A DNA stretch of 64,000 nt from Alcaligenaceae bacterium. Its GTDB lineage: Bacteria > Pseudomonadota > Gammaproteobacteria > Burkholderiales > Burkholderiaceae_B. Within the stretch, counting starts at the first letter, position 1. Each line of letters opens with the position of its first letter. Shown piece after piece: positions 17,674 to 26,643 of the stretch. The stretch spans positions 1-64,000 of the forward strand of contig JAJUGV010000006.1 of the NCBI GenBank assembly GCA_029265795.1, read 5' to 3'. The notes beneath the pieces were generated by a model. The model was not told where the DNA came from. It did not search any database and saw only the letters and a program-made list of their open reading frames with translations. Made by a program: the position numbers and the translations under genes.

Positions 17674-18261
17674 CTATGCATGCCCCGATTCGCCGCTTAG
17701 CATGATGGCACTCTTGATGCCCAGTTGTGCGAGTGCGGCCTCGTAGCGCTCTTCGGGGGGCATGTCGAAGATGATTTGATTGGTGGCACCAACATGTAGC
17801 CAGGCGTTTTGAGCGATCTCGTCTTCAAGTTGCCCTGCACCCCAACCGGCATAGCCCAGGGTAATGAGCATGTGTTCAGGGCCCTTCCCCACTGCAACAT
17901 CCTGCAGGACATCGCGCGAAGTGGTAAGCGCAATATCACCCAGCTGAATGCTGGAGCCGTAGCCGTGGGCCGGCATATGCAACACGAAGCCTCGGTCGGT
18001 TTGCACGGGGCCGCCGAAGAACACCGGAGCTTGTTCGCGCGCACCGATCTCCAGGGAAAGCGGCAGATCGAGCCGTTTGAGAAGATCTCCCACCGTGATA
18101 TCAGTGGGGCGGTTGATGACCAGCCCCAGGGCACCCTGCTCTGTGTGCTCGCACACATAGATCACAGTATTGGCGAGACTACCCATGACCTTCCCCGGCA
18201 TGGCAAGAAGCAGCTGCCGGGACAGGCTGATGAAATTGTCGGACTGCTTGCTGTCAATCAT
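17674..18261 (-). CDS. YqgE/AlgH family protein
   Basis: A 195-residue UPF0301 protein. Diagnostic stretches are FLISLSRQLLLAMP-like N-terminus, GALGLVINRPTDITVGDLL, VFFGGPVQTDRGFVLH and the C-terminal LGYAGWGAGQLEDEI. The biochemical role is unknown; one member (AlgH) was linked to alginate regulation in Pseudomonas. It sits directly upstream of ruvX, as in many genomes. Confidence 0.92.
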   Translation of the reverse strand: MIDSKQSDNFISLSRQLLLAMPGKVMGSLANTVIYVCEHTEQGALGLVINRPTDITVGDLLKRLDLPLSLEIGAREQAPVFFGGPVQTDRGFVLHMPAHGYGSSIQLGDIALTTSRDVLQDVAVGKGPEHMLITLGYAGWGAGQLEDEIAQNAWLHVGATNQIIFDMPPEERYEAALAQLGIKSAIMLSGESGHA

Positions 18262-18320
18262 GGCTCACCCCCTGGCTTGGCTGTATACATCGACACCGCA
18301 TACAGCAACGTTGGCAAGTT

Positions 18321-18485
18321 TCAGACCTCGATCATTTCAAAGTCTTCTTTGCGGGCGCCGCACTCCGGGCAGACCCAGTTGGGTGGGACATCCTCCCAGC
18401 GCGTGCCAGGAGGGATACCCTCTTCCGGCAGACCGGCTTCCTCATCATAAATCCATCCACAGATCAAACACATCCAGGTTCGCAT
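18321..18485 (-). CDS. Rubredoxin
   Basis: A 54-residue protein absent from the ORF track because it is short. Reading the complement gives MRTWMCLICGWIYDEE at the N-terminus and CPECGARKEDFEMIEV at the end. The four iron ligands are Cys6, Cys9, Cys39 and Cys42 in two CxxCG knuckles. It is a one-electron carrier with a single Fe(Cys)4 centre, often feeding oxygenases or oxidative-stress enzymes. It lies upstream of yqgE and is divergent from thiD, a position kept in related betaproteobacteria (from memory). Confidence 0.93.
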   Translation of the reverse strand: MRTWMCLICGWIYDEEAGLPEEGIPPGTRWEDVPPNWVCPECGARKEDFEMIEV

Positions 18486-18610
18486 GATTTTGTTGCTCGC
18501 TCAAATGGGGAAGCCATGCTGGTATGCGGCGGCTTCCTATAGAATGGGGCCAATGTTACTAAACCCAAGGGGTCTGTCCGCATGCATCAACCCCTTCTGC
18601 CCTCTTTACC

Positions 18611-19408
18611 GTGTCTGACGCACTTCTTCCCATCGTATTGATTTTCGGGCCTCTTGACCCCAGCGGGGCGTCTGCACTGCCTGCCGACGCTATTACTTGC
18701 GCTGAACAGGGCTGCCATCCCCTTTCGGTTCTGACTGCCGTGCTGGTACAGGATACCGCCGTCACCGAAACTGTAGAGCCAATAACCCCTGAGTTAATGG
18801 ATGATCAGGCCAGATGTCTGCTGGAAGATATGCCAGTACACGCCATGAAAGCTGGTCCGCTTTATACAACGGAATCGGTGAGTGTGCTTGCCCAGCTCGT
18901 CGCCGACTACAGCAATGTCCCCTTGGTGGTCCACCTGCAACGCCTGCCGCATGTGTCCGTCGAAGACGAATTCGATACGGAAGAAACGCAGGCTGCGCTA
19001 CTCGAACTGGTGTTACCGCAGACTGACTTGGTGGTTGTCGATCACACGCTTCTGCAGCAATGGCAGTCACACGGTCTGCTGCCTGGGCAGTCGCTGGAGA
19101 CCGCCATCGAAGCCCTGCTCGAATATGGTGCCAGTGCACTTTTGATTTCCGGCGTACCACGCGTGGGCAATGAGCGTGATTACTTGCTGTGTGACGAACA
19201 CGGGCAGAAAGCCCGGTGGGGCGGCCAGACGACCGATCCCATCCTCGACAGCGATGGCTTGCTCGCCACAGTGGCGGCCACCCAACTCGCACGCGGTGTC
19301 GAGATACCGGCTGCGGCCGAGCGTGCGGTGGCCATAGTCAATGCCATGTCAGGCCGTCAATTTCAGCCCGGCATGGGCGGGCGCATCTTCAACAGGAGCC
19401 GTTCATGA
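18611..19408 (+). CDS. thiD: ThiD-like (hydroxymethylpyrimidine kinase) protein, diverged
   Basis: A 265-residue ribokinase-fold protein. Similarity to ThiD is clear at the start (FGPLDPSGASALPADA, aligning with the AGxDPSGGAGIQADL motif), at VLTAVLVQDT and at MKAGPLYT. However, the C-terminal HGTGCTLSAAIAA motif, which forms the anion hole and holds the catalytic residue, is replaced by ILDSDGLLATVAATQ. The middle TPNxxEA motif is also missing (VVVDHTLLQQW). It may be inactive or have altered activity. The start is GTG with no clear SD. It overlaps thiE by ATGA, which supports a thiamine-related role. Confidence 0.75.
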   Translation: MSDALLPIVLIFGPLDPSGASALPADAITCAEQGCHPLSVLTAVLVQDTAVTETVEPITPELMDDQARCLLEDMPVHAMKAGPLYTTESVSVLAQLVADYSNVPLVVHLQRLPHVSVEDEFDTEETQAALLELVLPQTDLVVVDHTLLQQWQSHGLLPGQSLETAIEALLEYGASALLISGVPRVGNERDYLLCDEHGQKARWGGQTTDPILDSDGLLATVAATQLARGVEIPAAAERAVAIVNAMSGRQFQPGMGGRIFNRSRS

Positions 19409-20052
19409 CTGATCAACTGCGTTTTCCTCGTGGTCTGTACGGCGTCTCCCCAGAATGGGATGACACCGCACAAATGCTGGCTGCATTGAGCGCGGCTGCC
19501 GCAGGTGGAATGCGTGCCTTTCAGTGGCGTCGCAAAAACGTGGCGCCCGACGCAGCCATCGAACAGGCGCGCCAGGTTGTGCAACGCTGCCGTGAACTTG
19601 GGGTCCTCAGCATCATTAACGATGACTGGCGGCTTGCGGCACTGGTGGATGCCGACGGCGTGCATTTGGGGCGTGATGACGGCAGCCTCGCCGACGCCCG
19701 GGTCGCGCTGGGGCCGGGGCGCATCATCGGCTGCTCCTGCTATAACGACCCCAGCCTGGCCGAACGTGCACTGCTAGCCGACGTCGACTATGTCGCCTTC
19801 GGTGCCATGTATCCGTCCACCGTCAAACCAGAAGCCGTACGTGCCCTGCCGGAACATCTGCAACAGGCACGCCGGATCGTCCAGGCCACGGAATATCCCC
19901 GGCCTGCCGTGGTCGCCATCGGCGGCATCACGCCCGATAATGCCGATGCGGTGGTTCAAGCCGGTGCAGACAGCGTCGCCATCATCAGCGGCATCTTCCT
20001 CGCGCCCGACATCGAAGCGGCGGCCCGCCGCTGCTCGGCTTTATTCGACTGA
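19405..20052 (+). CDS. thiE: Thiamine phosphate synthase
   Basis: A 215-residue TIM-barrel enzyme joining HMP-PP and thiazole phosphate. Motifs: FQWRRKN (pyrophosphate-binding, usually LQxRxK), IINDDWRLAALVDADGVHLGRDD, IGCSCYND, YVAFGAMYPSTVKPEA and the C-terminal VAIGGITPDNADAV. The start overlaps the thiD stop (ATGA); the ORF track's 63-codon upstream extension is inside thiD and rejected. thiC is 14 kb away under a riboswitch, whereas no riboswitch is visible before thiD. Confidence 0.9.
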   Translation: MTDQLRFPRGLYGVSPEWDDTAQMLAALSAAAAGGMRAFQWRRKNVAPDAAIEQARQVVQRCRELGVLSIINDDWRLAALVDADGVHLGRDDGSLADARVALGPGRIIGCSCYNDPSLAERALLADVDYVAFGAMYPSTVKPEAVRALPEHLQQARRIVQATEYPRPAVVAIGGITPDNADAVVQAGADSVAIISGIFLAPDIEAAARRCSALFD

Positions 20053-20121
20053 TCAACCCTACCGTCAGCCGGCCGTCACGGAAATGCCCGCCGGCTTCGT
20101 TCAATTCCTATCGAGCAAGTC

Positions 20122-21408
20122 ATGTCCCGAAATTCTGAACTCTTCGATCGAGCCTGCAAAACCATCCCAGGCGGCGTCAATTCGCCGGTCCGAGCCTTCC
20201 GCTCCGTCGGTGGTACGCCCCGATTCATCCAGCGCGCACAGGGCGCTTATGTGTGGGACGCCGACGGCACGCGCTACATCGATTACGTCGGCTCGTGGGG
20301 CCCTGCCATCCTGGGCCACGCTCACCCCGAAGTTATCCGCGCCGTGCAGCAGGCTGCGGAGAACGGCCTGTCATTCGGCGCTCCCACCGAAGCGGAAATT
20401 GAGATTGCCGAGGCCATTGTCGCCCGCATGCCATCCATGGAGCAGGTGCGCCTGGTAAGCTCCGGCACAGAAGCCACCATGTCGGCAATCCGCTTAGCCC
20501 GTGGCTATACAGGCCGCTCGCGTATTATCAAGTTTGAGGGCTGCTACCACGGCCATGCCGACAGTCTGCTGGTGAAAGCCGGTTCCGGCATGCTGACTTT
20601 CGGTAACCCCACCTCATCGGGTGTGCCGGCTGAATTCATTCAACATACGCTGGTACTGGATTTCAACGATCTTGACACCGTCGCGGCAGCGTTCTCCAAA
20701 TACCCGGATGAAATCGCGTGTGTGATCGTAGAACCCATTGCGGGCAATATGAATCTCGTGAAACCCCGTGAGGGATTTCTCGAGGGCCTGCGCGAGCTAT
20801 GTAACCGCCACGGCGCTGTGCTGATTTTCGACGAAGTCATGACCGGGTTCCGCGCAGGCCCTCGCGGCGTTCAGGGACTGACCGGCGTCCAGCCTGATCT
20901 CACCACGCTTGCGAAAGTCATTGGCGGAGGCATGCCTGTGGGTGCTTTCGGCGGGCGCAAAGAGATCATGGCGCACATTGCCCCGCTGGGCGGCGTCTAT
21001 CAGGCCGGCACGCTGTCAGGCAATCCAGTGGCAGTCGCCGCCGGGCTGACCACACTGCGCCTACTGGATGAGCCGGGCTTCTACGACGCATTGGAAGAGC
21101 GCTCGGCGCAGCTGGCCAGGGGTCTGGAAGAACGTGCCCGTGCGGCGGGGATTTCTTTTTGCGCGGATTACGTGGGCGGTATGTTCGGCCTGTACTTCCG
21201 CGACAGCATTCCCACATCCTTTGCCGAAGTCTCGGAATCCGACGTAGAGATGTTCAAGCGTTTCTTCCACGGCATGCTTGAGCGCGGCGTTCACTTTGCA
21301 CCATCCGCGTTCGAAGCCGGTTTTGTCTCCGGTGCCCACGATATCGGGGTGATCGACGAAACACTGGAAATCGCTGAAATCGTGTTCGCGTCCTTAAAAT
21401 CTGCCTGA
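20122..21408 (+). CDS. hemL: Glutamate-1-semialdehyde 2,1-aminomutase
   Basis: A 428-residue class III aminotransferase-fold enzyme converting glutamate-1-semialdehyde to 5-aminolevulinate in the C5 haem pathway. Markers: [13 protein letters not shown] at the N-terminus, [15 protein letters not shown] near 117, FDEVMTGFR near 240 holding the PLP-pyridine Asp, and [16 protein letters not shown] with the Schiff-base Lys near 266. It stands as a single gene between thiE and the MarR regulator. Confidence 0.97.
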   Translation: MSRNSELFDRACKTIPGGVNSPVRAFRSVGGTPRFIQRAQGAYVWDADGTRYIDYVGSWGPAILGHAHPEVIRAVQQAAENGLSFGAPTEAEIEIAEAIVARMPSMEQVRLVSSGTEATMSAIRLARGYTGRSRIIKFEGCYHGHADSLLVKAGSGMLTFGNPTSSGVPAEFIQHTLVLDFNDLDTVAAAFSKYPDEIACVIVEPIAGNMNLVKPREGFLEGLRELCNRHGAVLIFDEVMTGFRAGPRGVQGLTGVQPDLTTLAKVIGGGMPVGAFGGRKEIMAHIAPLGGVYQAGTLSGNPVAVAAGLTTLRLLDEPGFYDALEERSAQLARGLEERARAAGISFCADYVGGMFGLYFRDSIPTSFAEVSESDVEMFKRFFHGMLERGVHFAPSAFEAGFVSGAHDIGVIDETLEIAEIVFASLKSA

Positions 21409-21493
21409 TTTCATAAAAAAGCGCTCCGGTTCCGTAATAAATCGATATTTTCCTGCCTAACATCAAGGCATAGTGAATTATCGATACCTAAAC

Positions 21494-21547
21494 TGTGCAG
21501 ACCTTGCCGGTTCCCCCGAGCCGGCTCTTGGAGACAGGGTCTGCACA
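21494..21547 (+). promoter_or_regulatory. Nested inverted repeat covering the marR start region
   Basis: A 10-bp arm TGTGCAGACC (21494-21503) is exactly complementary to GGTCTGCACA (21538-21547), whose last base is the A of the ATG. Inside the 34-base loop is a second hairpin (GCCGG / CCGGC) and the likely SD GGAG. It could be an RNA structure masking the start or a DNA operator. What is seen is the symmetry; the function is inference. Confidence 0.45.
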
Positions 21548-22071
21548 TGAAAGATTCCAATAGCATCAGCGTGGCCGGCTACACCCACCCAGATCGCGAG
21601 AGTTGGGCGCGTCCCGGCGACGCTATTGGTTTAAGGCTGTGGTTGCGTATGCTCACATGCAGCACATTGGTGGAAAACCGTGTGCGTAGTCTCATGCGTA
21701 CCACTTTCGATACCACTTTGCCGCGGTTCGATCTCATGGCTCAGCTGGCGGATGCGCCACGCGGCATGAAAATGAGCGATCTCTCGCGCCGCATGATGGT
21801 CACCAACGGCAACATCACGGGCATTACAGATCAACTGGAGCGAGACGGCCTGGTAGAACGGGTAAAGGTAGATACCGACCGTCGCAGTTGCCTGATTCGT
21901 CTTACTGCCAAAGGCCGGCAGAGCTTCCGCCGGATGTCGGCCGCCTATCAACGCTGGGTATGCGACATGTTCCAGGACATGCCGCCTGAGCGCCTCGAGC
22001 AACTCTACGAACTGCTAGGCGAGCTCAAACAGACCCGGCTATCAGACCCTCCGAGCGCTGAAACCAGATAG
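21547..22071 (+). CDS. MarR family transcriptional regulator
   Basis: A 174-residue winged-helix protein. The helix-turn-helix spans about 78-102 (MKMSDLSRRMMVTNGNITGITDQLERDGLVERV) and the wing has the conserved DTDRRSCLIRLTAKG. The dimerisation helices lie at both ends. The ligand and targets are not visible. The neighbouring genes hemL and argJ are housekeeping, so autoregulation through the inverted repeat at its start is the simplest guess. An alternative is control of a remote efflux or aromatic catabolism operon. Confidence 0.85.
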   Translation: MKDSNSISVAGYTHPDRESWARPGDAIGLRLWLRMLTCSTLVENRVRSLMRTTFDTTLPRFDLMAQLADAPRGMKMSDLSRRMMVTNGNITGITDQLERDGLVERVKVDTDRRSCLIRLTAKGRQSFRRMSAAYQRWVCDMFQDMPPERLEQLYELLGELKQTRLSDPPSAETR

Positions 22072-22131
22072 AATTGACGGTTCATTTCCCCAAAGCTTGA
22101 ATACAGGCTTTAAACCGCCTGCAGGAAGAAA

Positions 22132-23358
22132 ATGGCCGTCAACCTACATATCCCTCAGCAATCAGAGATCCATCCCGTCCCCGGTGTCGAAGTGGGCACG
22201 GCAGAGGCCGGTATCCGCAAGGCCGGCCGTAAGGATCTCACCGTCTTTCGCCTGGCCGAAGGCACGAGCGTCGCAGGGGTGTTCACCACCAACCGCTTTC
22301 GTGCGGCGCCGGTTCAGGTCAGCGAACGACATCTCGCTGCGGCTCAGGGGATACGGGCCCTAGTCATCAACACAGGGAATGCCAACGCCGGCACCGGCGC
22401 CTCCGGCTTGCAGGCTGCCGAGCAAACGTGTCGGGTCTTGGCCGCGCAGCTGGGCATCGCAGCCGAGCAAGTATTGCCGTTCTCAACCGGTGTGATTCTG
22501 GAGCCGCTGCCGGTAGATCGCCTAACGGCCGCACTGCCCGCAGCCGTTCAAAATCTCGCGCCAAATAATTGGTTCGATGCCGCTTGCGGCATCATGACCA
22601 CCGACACGCAACCCAAAATTTCATCGCAGCGCCTGGTCTTGGACGATGCCACGGTCACCATCACAGGTATCAGTAAAGGCGCAGGCATGATACGCCCCAA
22701 TATGGCCACGATGCTGGGCTTTCTGGCGACAGATGCGGGCATTGCGCCAGACCTCTTGCATGACATGACCCGCCAGATCGCAGAACGTTCCTTCAACCGC
22801 ATCACGGTCGATGGCGACACGTCAACGAACGATTCCTTCATTATTATGGCCACCGGCCAATCGGGTGTTCAGGTACAAAGTACCAACGACCCGCTTTATA
22901 AGCGGCTTTTCGAAGCCCTGGCCGCAGTCGCGCTTGAGCTCGCCCAAAAGATTGTTCGTGACGCAGAAGGCGCCACCAAATTCATCACCGTCAGGGTCGA
23001 GGAAGCCGCCAGCAGCCAAGAGGCATTGCAAGTCGCCTACGCCGTCGCACAGTCGCCGCTCGTCAAAACCGCATTCTACGCATCCGACCCAAACCTGGGC
23101 CGCATTTTGTGCGCGATAGGCTATGCCGGAATCAACGACCTCGACGTCTCTGCCACGCGACTCTGGCTGGGAGACACACTGGTTGCCAGCGAAGGCGGCC
23201 GTCATCCCCACTATGTCGAAGAAGACGGCCAACGCGTCATGCAAGATGCCGAAATTCTAGTGCGCATCGCGCTCGGCCGTGGCAACCATCAGGAAACCGT
23301 CTACACCTGCGACTTTTCGCACGAATATGTCAGCATCAACGCCGACTATCGCTCCTAA
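22132..23358 (+). CDS. argJ: Bifunctional ornithine acetyltransferase / N-acetylglutamate synthase
   Basis: A 408-residue self-cleaving Ntn-type enzyme of the cyclic arginine pathway. It moves acetyl groups from N-acetylornithine to glutamate. The autocleavage site is in [21 protein letters not shown], between Ala192 and Thr193, where Thr becomes the nucleophile. [11 protein letters not shown] near 80 and [16 protein letters not shown] also fit. Length is typical. It converges with the M20 hydrolase gene, overlapping by 4 bp. Confidence 0.95.
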   Translation: MAVNLHIPQQSEIHPVPGVEVGTAEAGIRKAGRKDLTVFRLAEGTSVAGVFTTNRFRAAPVQVSERHLAAAQGIRALVINTGNANAGTGASGLQAAEQTCRVLAAQLGIAAEQVLPFSTGVILEPLPVDRLTAALPAAVQNLAPNNWFDAACGIMTTDTQPKISSQRLVLDDATVTITGISKGAGMIRPNMATMLGFLATDAGIAPDLLHDMTRQIAERSFNRITVDGDTSTNDSFIIMATGQSGVQVQSTNDPLYKRLFEALAAVALELAQKIVRDAEGATKFITVRVEEAASSQEALQVAYAVAQSPLVKTAFYASDPNLGRILCAIGYAGINDLDVSATRLWLGDTLVASEGGRHPHYVEEDGQRVMQDAEILVRIALGRGNHQETVYTCDFSHEYVSINADYRS

Positions 23359-24593
23359 AGCTCACGGTCAAGCCGCATCACTGTCTCGGCAAGCACCTTC
23401 GCGCCGTCATGCAGTTGTTCCGGCTCCACCCACTCTTCTGGGCAGTGGCTGCGCCCGCCTTTGCACGGAATAAACACCATTCCCATGGGGCCGATTCGCG
23501 CCATGTAGGCGGCATCGTGGCCGGCTCCGCTGGGAAGAACCAGACTGGCATACCCTTTATTCGCCGCCGCCGCTTCGATTGCCTTCATGACCCGTGCATC
23601 GCAGGGAGTAGGGGCGGAACGACTCAACTCCCGCATTTGGGAAGTCGTGCGTAACCGGCGCAGATCATCGGCCGTTTCAGCCATAATGGCTTCCGGGAAG
23701 GTATCGAGCACCTCAACGTTGTCACTGCGCACTTCCAGCACCATCTCCACTAGACCAGGAACGGCATTGGGAACGTTGGGCGCCATATCGATACGGCCTA
23801 CCGTGGCAACGACATAGTCGGCTCCTGCCGACAACTGTGACGCTCGCCGATGCGCGGCATCGATCATTCGGGATGCGGCTACTAACGCGTCCTGACGCAG
23901 CTCCATAGGCGTCGTCCCGGCATGGTCCGGCCGCCCCTGAACCGTCAATGCGACACGACGAATGCCGACGATATGGCTCACCACACCAATCGGCACACTT
24001 CGAGATTCCAGAACCGGACCTTGTTCGATATGCAGTTCCACAAAGGCTGCAATGCTACCCGGTGTGCGAAGCGGCGCGTGCAGCTGATCGGGCCGGGCGC
24101 CTACCCTGCGCATACCCTGGGCCAACGTCTCGCCTTCAGGATTGGGCGACCTCAGCATCGATGGTTCCAGCAGGCCAACCATACCGCGGCTGCCGACACA
24201 GGAAATCCCATAATCGCTGGGCTCTTCTGAAAGAAAGTCGACGACCTCAAAGGGATGGCTTAGCAGGATGCCGGCCTCATCCATCGCCTGCGCCAGCTCG
24301 ATGCCCGCCAGCACGCCGATAATGCCGTCAAACCGCCCGCCGTCCACAACGGTGTCGCAATGCGAACCCGTCACGAGCGGTGGCCGGTCGTCACGACCCG
24401 GGCGGCGACCGATCATGTTGCCGGCCGCATCCAGGCTCACCTGCAGGCCGGCTTCACGCATACACTCCGCCAGCCACTCTCGCGACTGCTGGTGTAACGC
24501 CGTGAAGGCTCGCCGGGTCCATGGGCGCTGCGGGTCGGTGAAGCGCGATAGCGCCTCCACCCGCTGCCACAGACGCTCACCGTTGATTTGCAT
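23355..24593 (-). CDS. M20 family Zn-dependent amidohydrolase (allantoate / N-carbamoyl amino acid type)
   Basis: A 412-residue metallohydrolase. [22 protein letters not shown] holds the first metal ligands, EEPSDYG the bridging Glu pair region, and [11 protein letters not shown] plus [12 protein letters not shown] are typical of the hydantoinase/carbamoylase branch (allantoate amidohydrolase, L-carbamoylase, beta-ureidopropionase). The preferred start is the ATG at 24593, giving a TAATG overlap with the upstream gene. The operon with N-formylglutamate amidohydrolase and a Bug protein suggests use of an N-substituted amino acid. The substrate is unresolved. Confidence 0.85.
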   Translation of the reverse strand: MQINGERLWQRVEALSRFTDPQRPWTRRAFTALHQQSREWLAECMREAGLQVSLDAAGNMIGRRPGRDDRPPLVTGSHCDTVVDGGRFDGIIGVLAGIELAQAMDEAGILLSHPFEVVDFLSEEPSDYGISCVGSRGMVGLLEPSMLRSPNPEGETLAQGMRRVGARPDQLHAPLRTPGSIAAFVELHIEQGPVLESRSVPIGVVSHIVGIRRVALTVQGRPDHAGTTPMELRQDALVAASRMIDAAHRRASQLSAGADYVVATVGRIDMAPNVPNAVPGLVEMVLEVRSDNVEVLDTFPEAIMAETADDLRRLRTTSQMRELSRSAPTPCDARVMKAIEAAAANKGYASLVLPSGAGHDAAYMARIGPMGMVFIPCKGGRSHCPEEWVEPEQLHDGAKVLAETVMRLDREL

Positions 24594-25468
24594 TACTTGC
24601 CCAACTGGGAGCGCATCCATCCCAGCATTGCAACGGTCAGATCGGTGAGATCGCCACGCACTTTGTCAAATCCGGCATGCGGTCGCAAGGTGGTCTCGTC
24701 CATATAGAGTTTGCGATTGATCTCGATCTGCAGGCTGTGGCGGCCATTTGCGGGATCTCCACAACTGCGTACGATTTCAACGCCCTTATAGGGGTCGTTC
24801 ATCGTTACGCTGTATCCGCGGCCGGAAAGGAATTCAGCAACGAACTCCCGAAAAGCCGGCGCAGCAGTTGCGCCGTCCCGATCACCCAATACGAAGTCCG
24901 GATGCACGAGGCCGGGTTTATCCGTAGCAAACTCTGCCGCGACACTGGGCATGGAATGACAATTGATATGCCATACCTGACCGTAGGCTGCGTGCAGGGC
25001 ATCCACACTCGCCAACAGTTGCTCGTGGTAGGGCTTCCAACACGCCTCAATACGATGCCGAACCTCTTCAAGTGTGAGCTTGCGGTCATAAAGCGGCGTG
25101 CCGTCATCCATCATGCGCCAGATCAAGCCTTTGCCGAGCCTGACTTTGGGGGAGTCCGGCAGCGGTTCGGGCCAGGGCTCATCCAGCAGCAGCGGGTCAA
25201 TTTCTTCCAGACCACGATTGGCATCGATGTAGCTGCGGGGAAACCGGGCGGATAGCATCGGCACGCCATGATCTAACGCCCCGGCCCACAGGTCGGCGAC
25301 CCAAGTATCCTCGGCCGTGCGCAACTGACCAAGCGGCACAGCCGAGTTGAAGTCCGGGGGATACTCAGTACCGCTATGGGGAGAATCAAGGACCAGTGGC
25401 ACCGGCCCATTTGCCGCTTGTGCAGGTTGAAGATAACGATACGACAGGGGCAGGGTATGTATCTGCAT
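24593..25468 (-). CDS. N-formylglutamate amidohydrolase family protein (HutG-like)
   Basis: A 291-residue zinc amidohydrolase. Evidence: VLDSPHSGTEYPPDF near 26-40, a DANRGLEEIDP segment, HINCHSMPS with metal-binding His near 170, and LQIEINRKLYMDE near 245. The founding enzyme cleaves N-formylglutamate at the end of histidine degradation, but no hutU/hutI/hutH is nearby. The family also includes other N-acyl amino acid hydrolases. It is translationally coupled to the M20 hydrolase (1-bp overlap) and lies 50 bp after the Bug gene. Confidence 0.85.
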   Translation of the reverse strand: MQIHTLPLSYRYLQPAQAANGPVPLVLDSPHSGTEYPPDFNSAVPLGQLRTAEDTWVADLWAGALDHGVPMLSARFPRSYIDANRGLEEIDPLLLDEPWPEPLPDSPKVRLGKGLIWRMMDDGTPLYDRKLTLEEVRHRIEACWKPYHEQLLASVDALHAAYGQVWHINCHSMPSVAAEFATDKPGLVHPDFVLGDRDGATAAPAFREFVAEFLSGRGYSVTMNDPYKGVEIVRSCGDPANGRHSLQIEINRKLYMDETTLRPHAGFDKVRGDLTDLTVAMLGWMRSQLGK

Positions 25469-25518
25469 GATTTACAAACTTGAAAGTCAGAGGCCGGCAA
25501 ATGCCGGCCTCTGGTGGA

Positions 25519-26505
25519 TCAATCCAACGTGATGTTTGCCGTTTCCGCAATTCGGGCATTGCGATCCAGCGTTTCGTTTATGGTCTTCTGAAACTCTTCG
25601 GGCGTGTCAGCTATGGGCGTCGCACCCAACTGTGCCAGGCGATCCTTTATTTCTTCGCCTGACAGTGCCTTGACAGCCGCCTTGTTCAGCGTTTCCAAAA
25701 CATCTGCAGGAAGACCAGCGGGACCGATCAGCCCGAACCAGGATGGATCATTGACTTCGGGGAGCCCGACTTCTGCGAAAGTGGGGACGTCTGGTACTGC
25801 CGCACTGCGCTCCGGAGATGCAACCGCCAGCGCAACGAGAGACCCCTCGTTGATATGCGGGATGGAGGACGGCAGGTTATCGAACAGTACATCCACCTGG
25901 CCGGCCAGTGTGTCGGTCATCGCAGGCCCCACACCGCGGTACGGTACATGCAACAGATCGGTGCCCGAAGCCATCTTGAACAGCTCACCCATCATGTGCG
26001 AAACAGAGCCGTTGCCCGCCGATGCGTAGGCGAACTTACCGGGATCTGCCTTGGCTTCTTCAATAAAACCGGCCATATCGCGCGCTGCCACTTTCTTCGG
26101 GTTCAACACCATGACGTTAGGCACAGCAGCGATATTCGTGATGGGGGTGAAATCCTTGCGGGCGTCGTATGGCAGCGTCTTGTACACCACCGGATTGATA
26201 CCGTGGGTGCTGACAGTCGCGATGCCCAATGTGTAGCCGTCGGGCTTCGCCTGTACTAAATTGCCGGTGCCGATGGAGCCGCCTGCTCCAGCGCGGTTCT
26301 CTACGACAATCACTTGATCGAGTTCGTCTCCCAGCTTTTCCGCCAGCAGTCGCGCAACAATGTCAGTCGTACCGCCCGGTGCAAAAGGAACAATAAGACG
26401 GATAGGCTTATCCGGGTAGGCAGCCACAGCAGTGCCGGCAAAAGTGGTCGTGAGTGCGGCTGCGCCAGCCACACACATGCCGAGTATGAAGTTACGCCGT
26501 TGCAT
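25519..26505 (-). CDS. Bug-family tripartite tricarboxylate transporter substrate-binding protein
   Basis: A 328-residue periplasmic binding protein. I start it at MQRRNFILG (26505), where AAGGAG lies about 5 bases upstream, rather than at the track's start 26 codons earlier. It has a signal peptide to about residue 28 (AVAAYPDKP). Mature-protein hallmarks are PIRLIVPFAPGGTTDIVAR and ENRAGAGGSIG. Bug proteins are hugely expanded in Alcaligenaceae and bind carboxylates or amino acids. No membrane subunits (TctA/B) adjoin it. The operon partners suggest the ligand is an N-substituted amino acid. Confidence 0.92.
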   Translation of the reverse strand: MQRRNFILGMCVAGAAALTTTFAGTAVAAYPDKPIRLIVPFAPGGTTDIVARLLAEKLGDELDQVIVVENRAGAGGSIGTGNLVQAKPDGYTLGIATVSTHGINPVVYKTLPYDARKDFTPITNIAAVPNVMVLNPKKVAARDMAGFIEEAKADPGKFAYASAGNGSVSHMMGELFKMASGTDLLHVPYRGVGPAMTDTLAGQVDVLFDNLPSSIPHINEGSLVALAVASPERSAAVPDVPTFAEVGLPEVNDPSWFGLIGPAGLPADVLETLNKAAVKALSGEEIKDRLAQLGATPIADTPEEFQKTINETLDRNARIAETANITLD

Positions 26506-26643
26506 AAGGTCTCCTTTGCGATATCTGGTTAACTTTGCCATTCTTGCGGCATCCTTCCGGTTGTGCAATCGAAAGAATTTCACTAAGCTATTCCATTCAG
26601 TAATACATGGTTGCGCCGCTGACTCTCCGGCACAGCAATTTTC

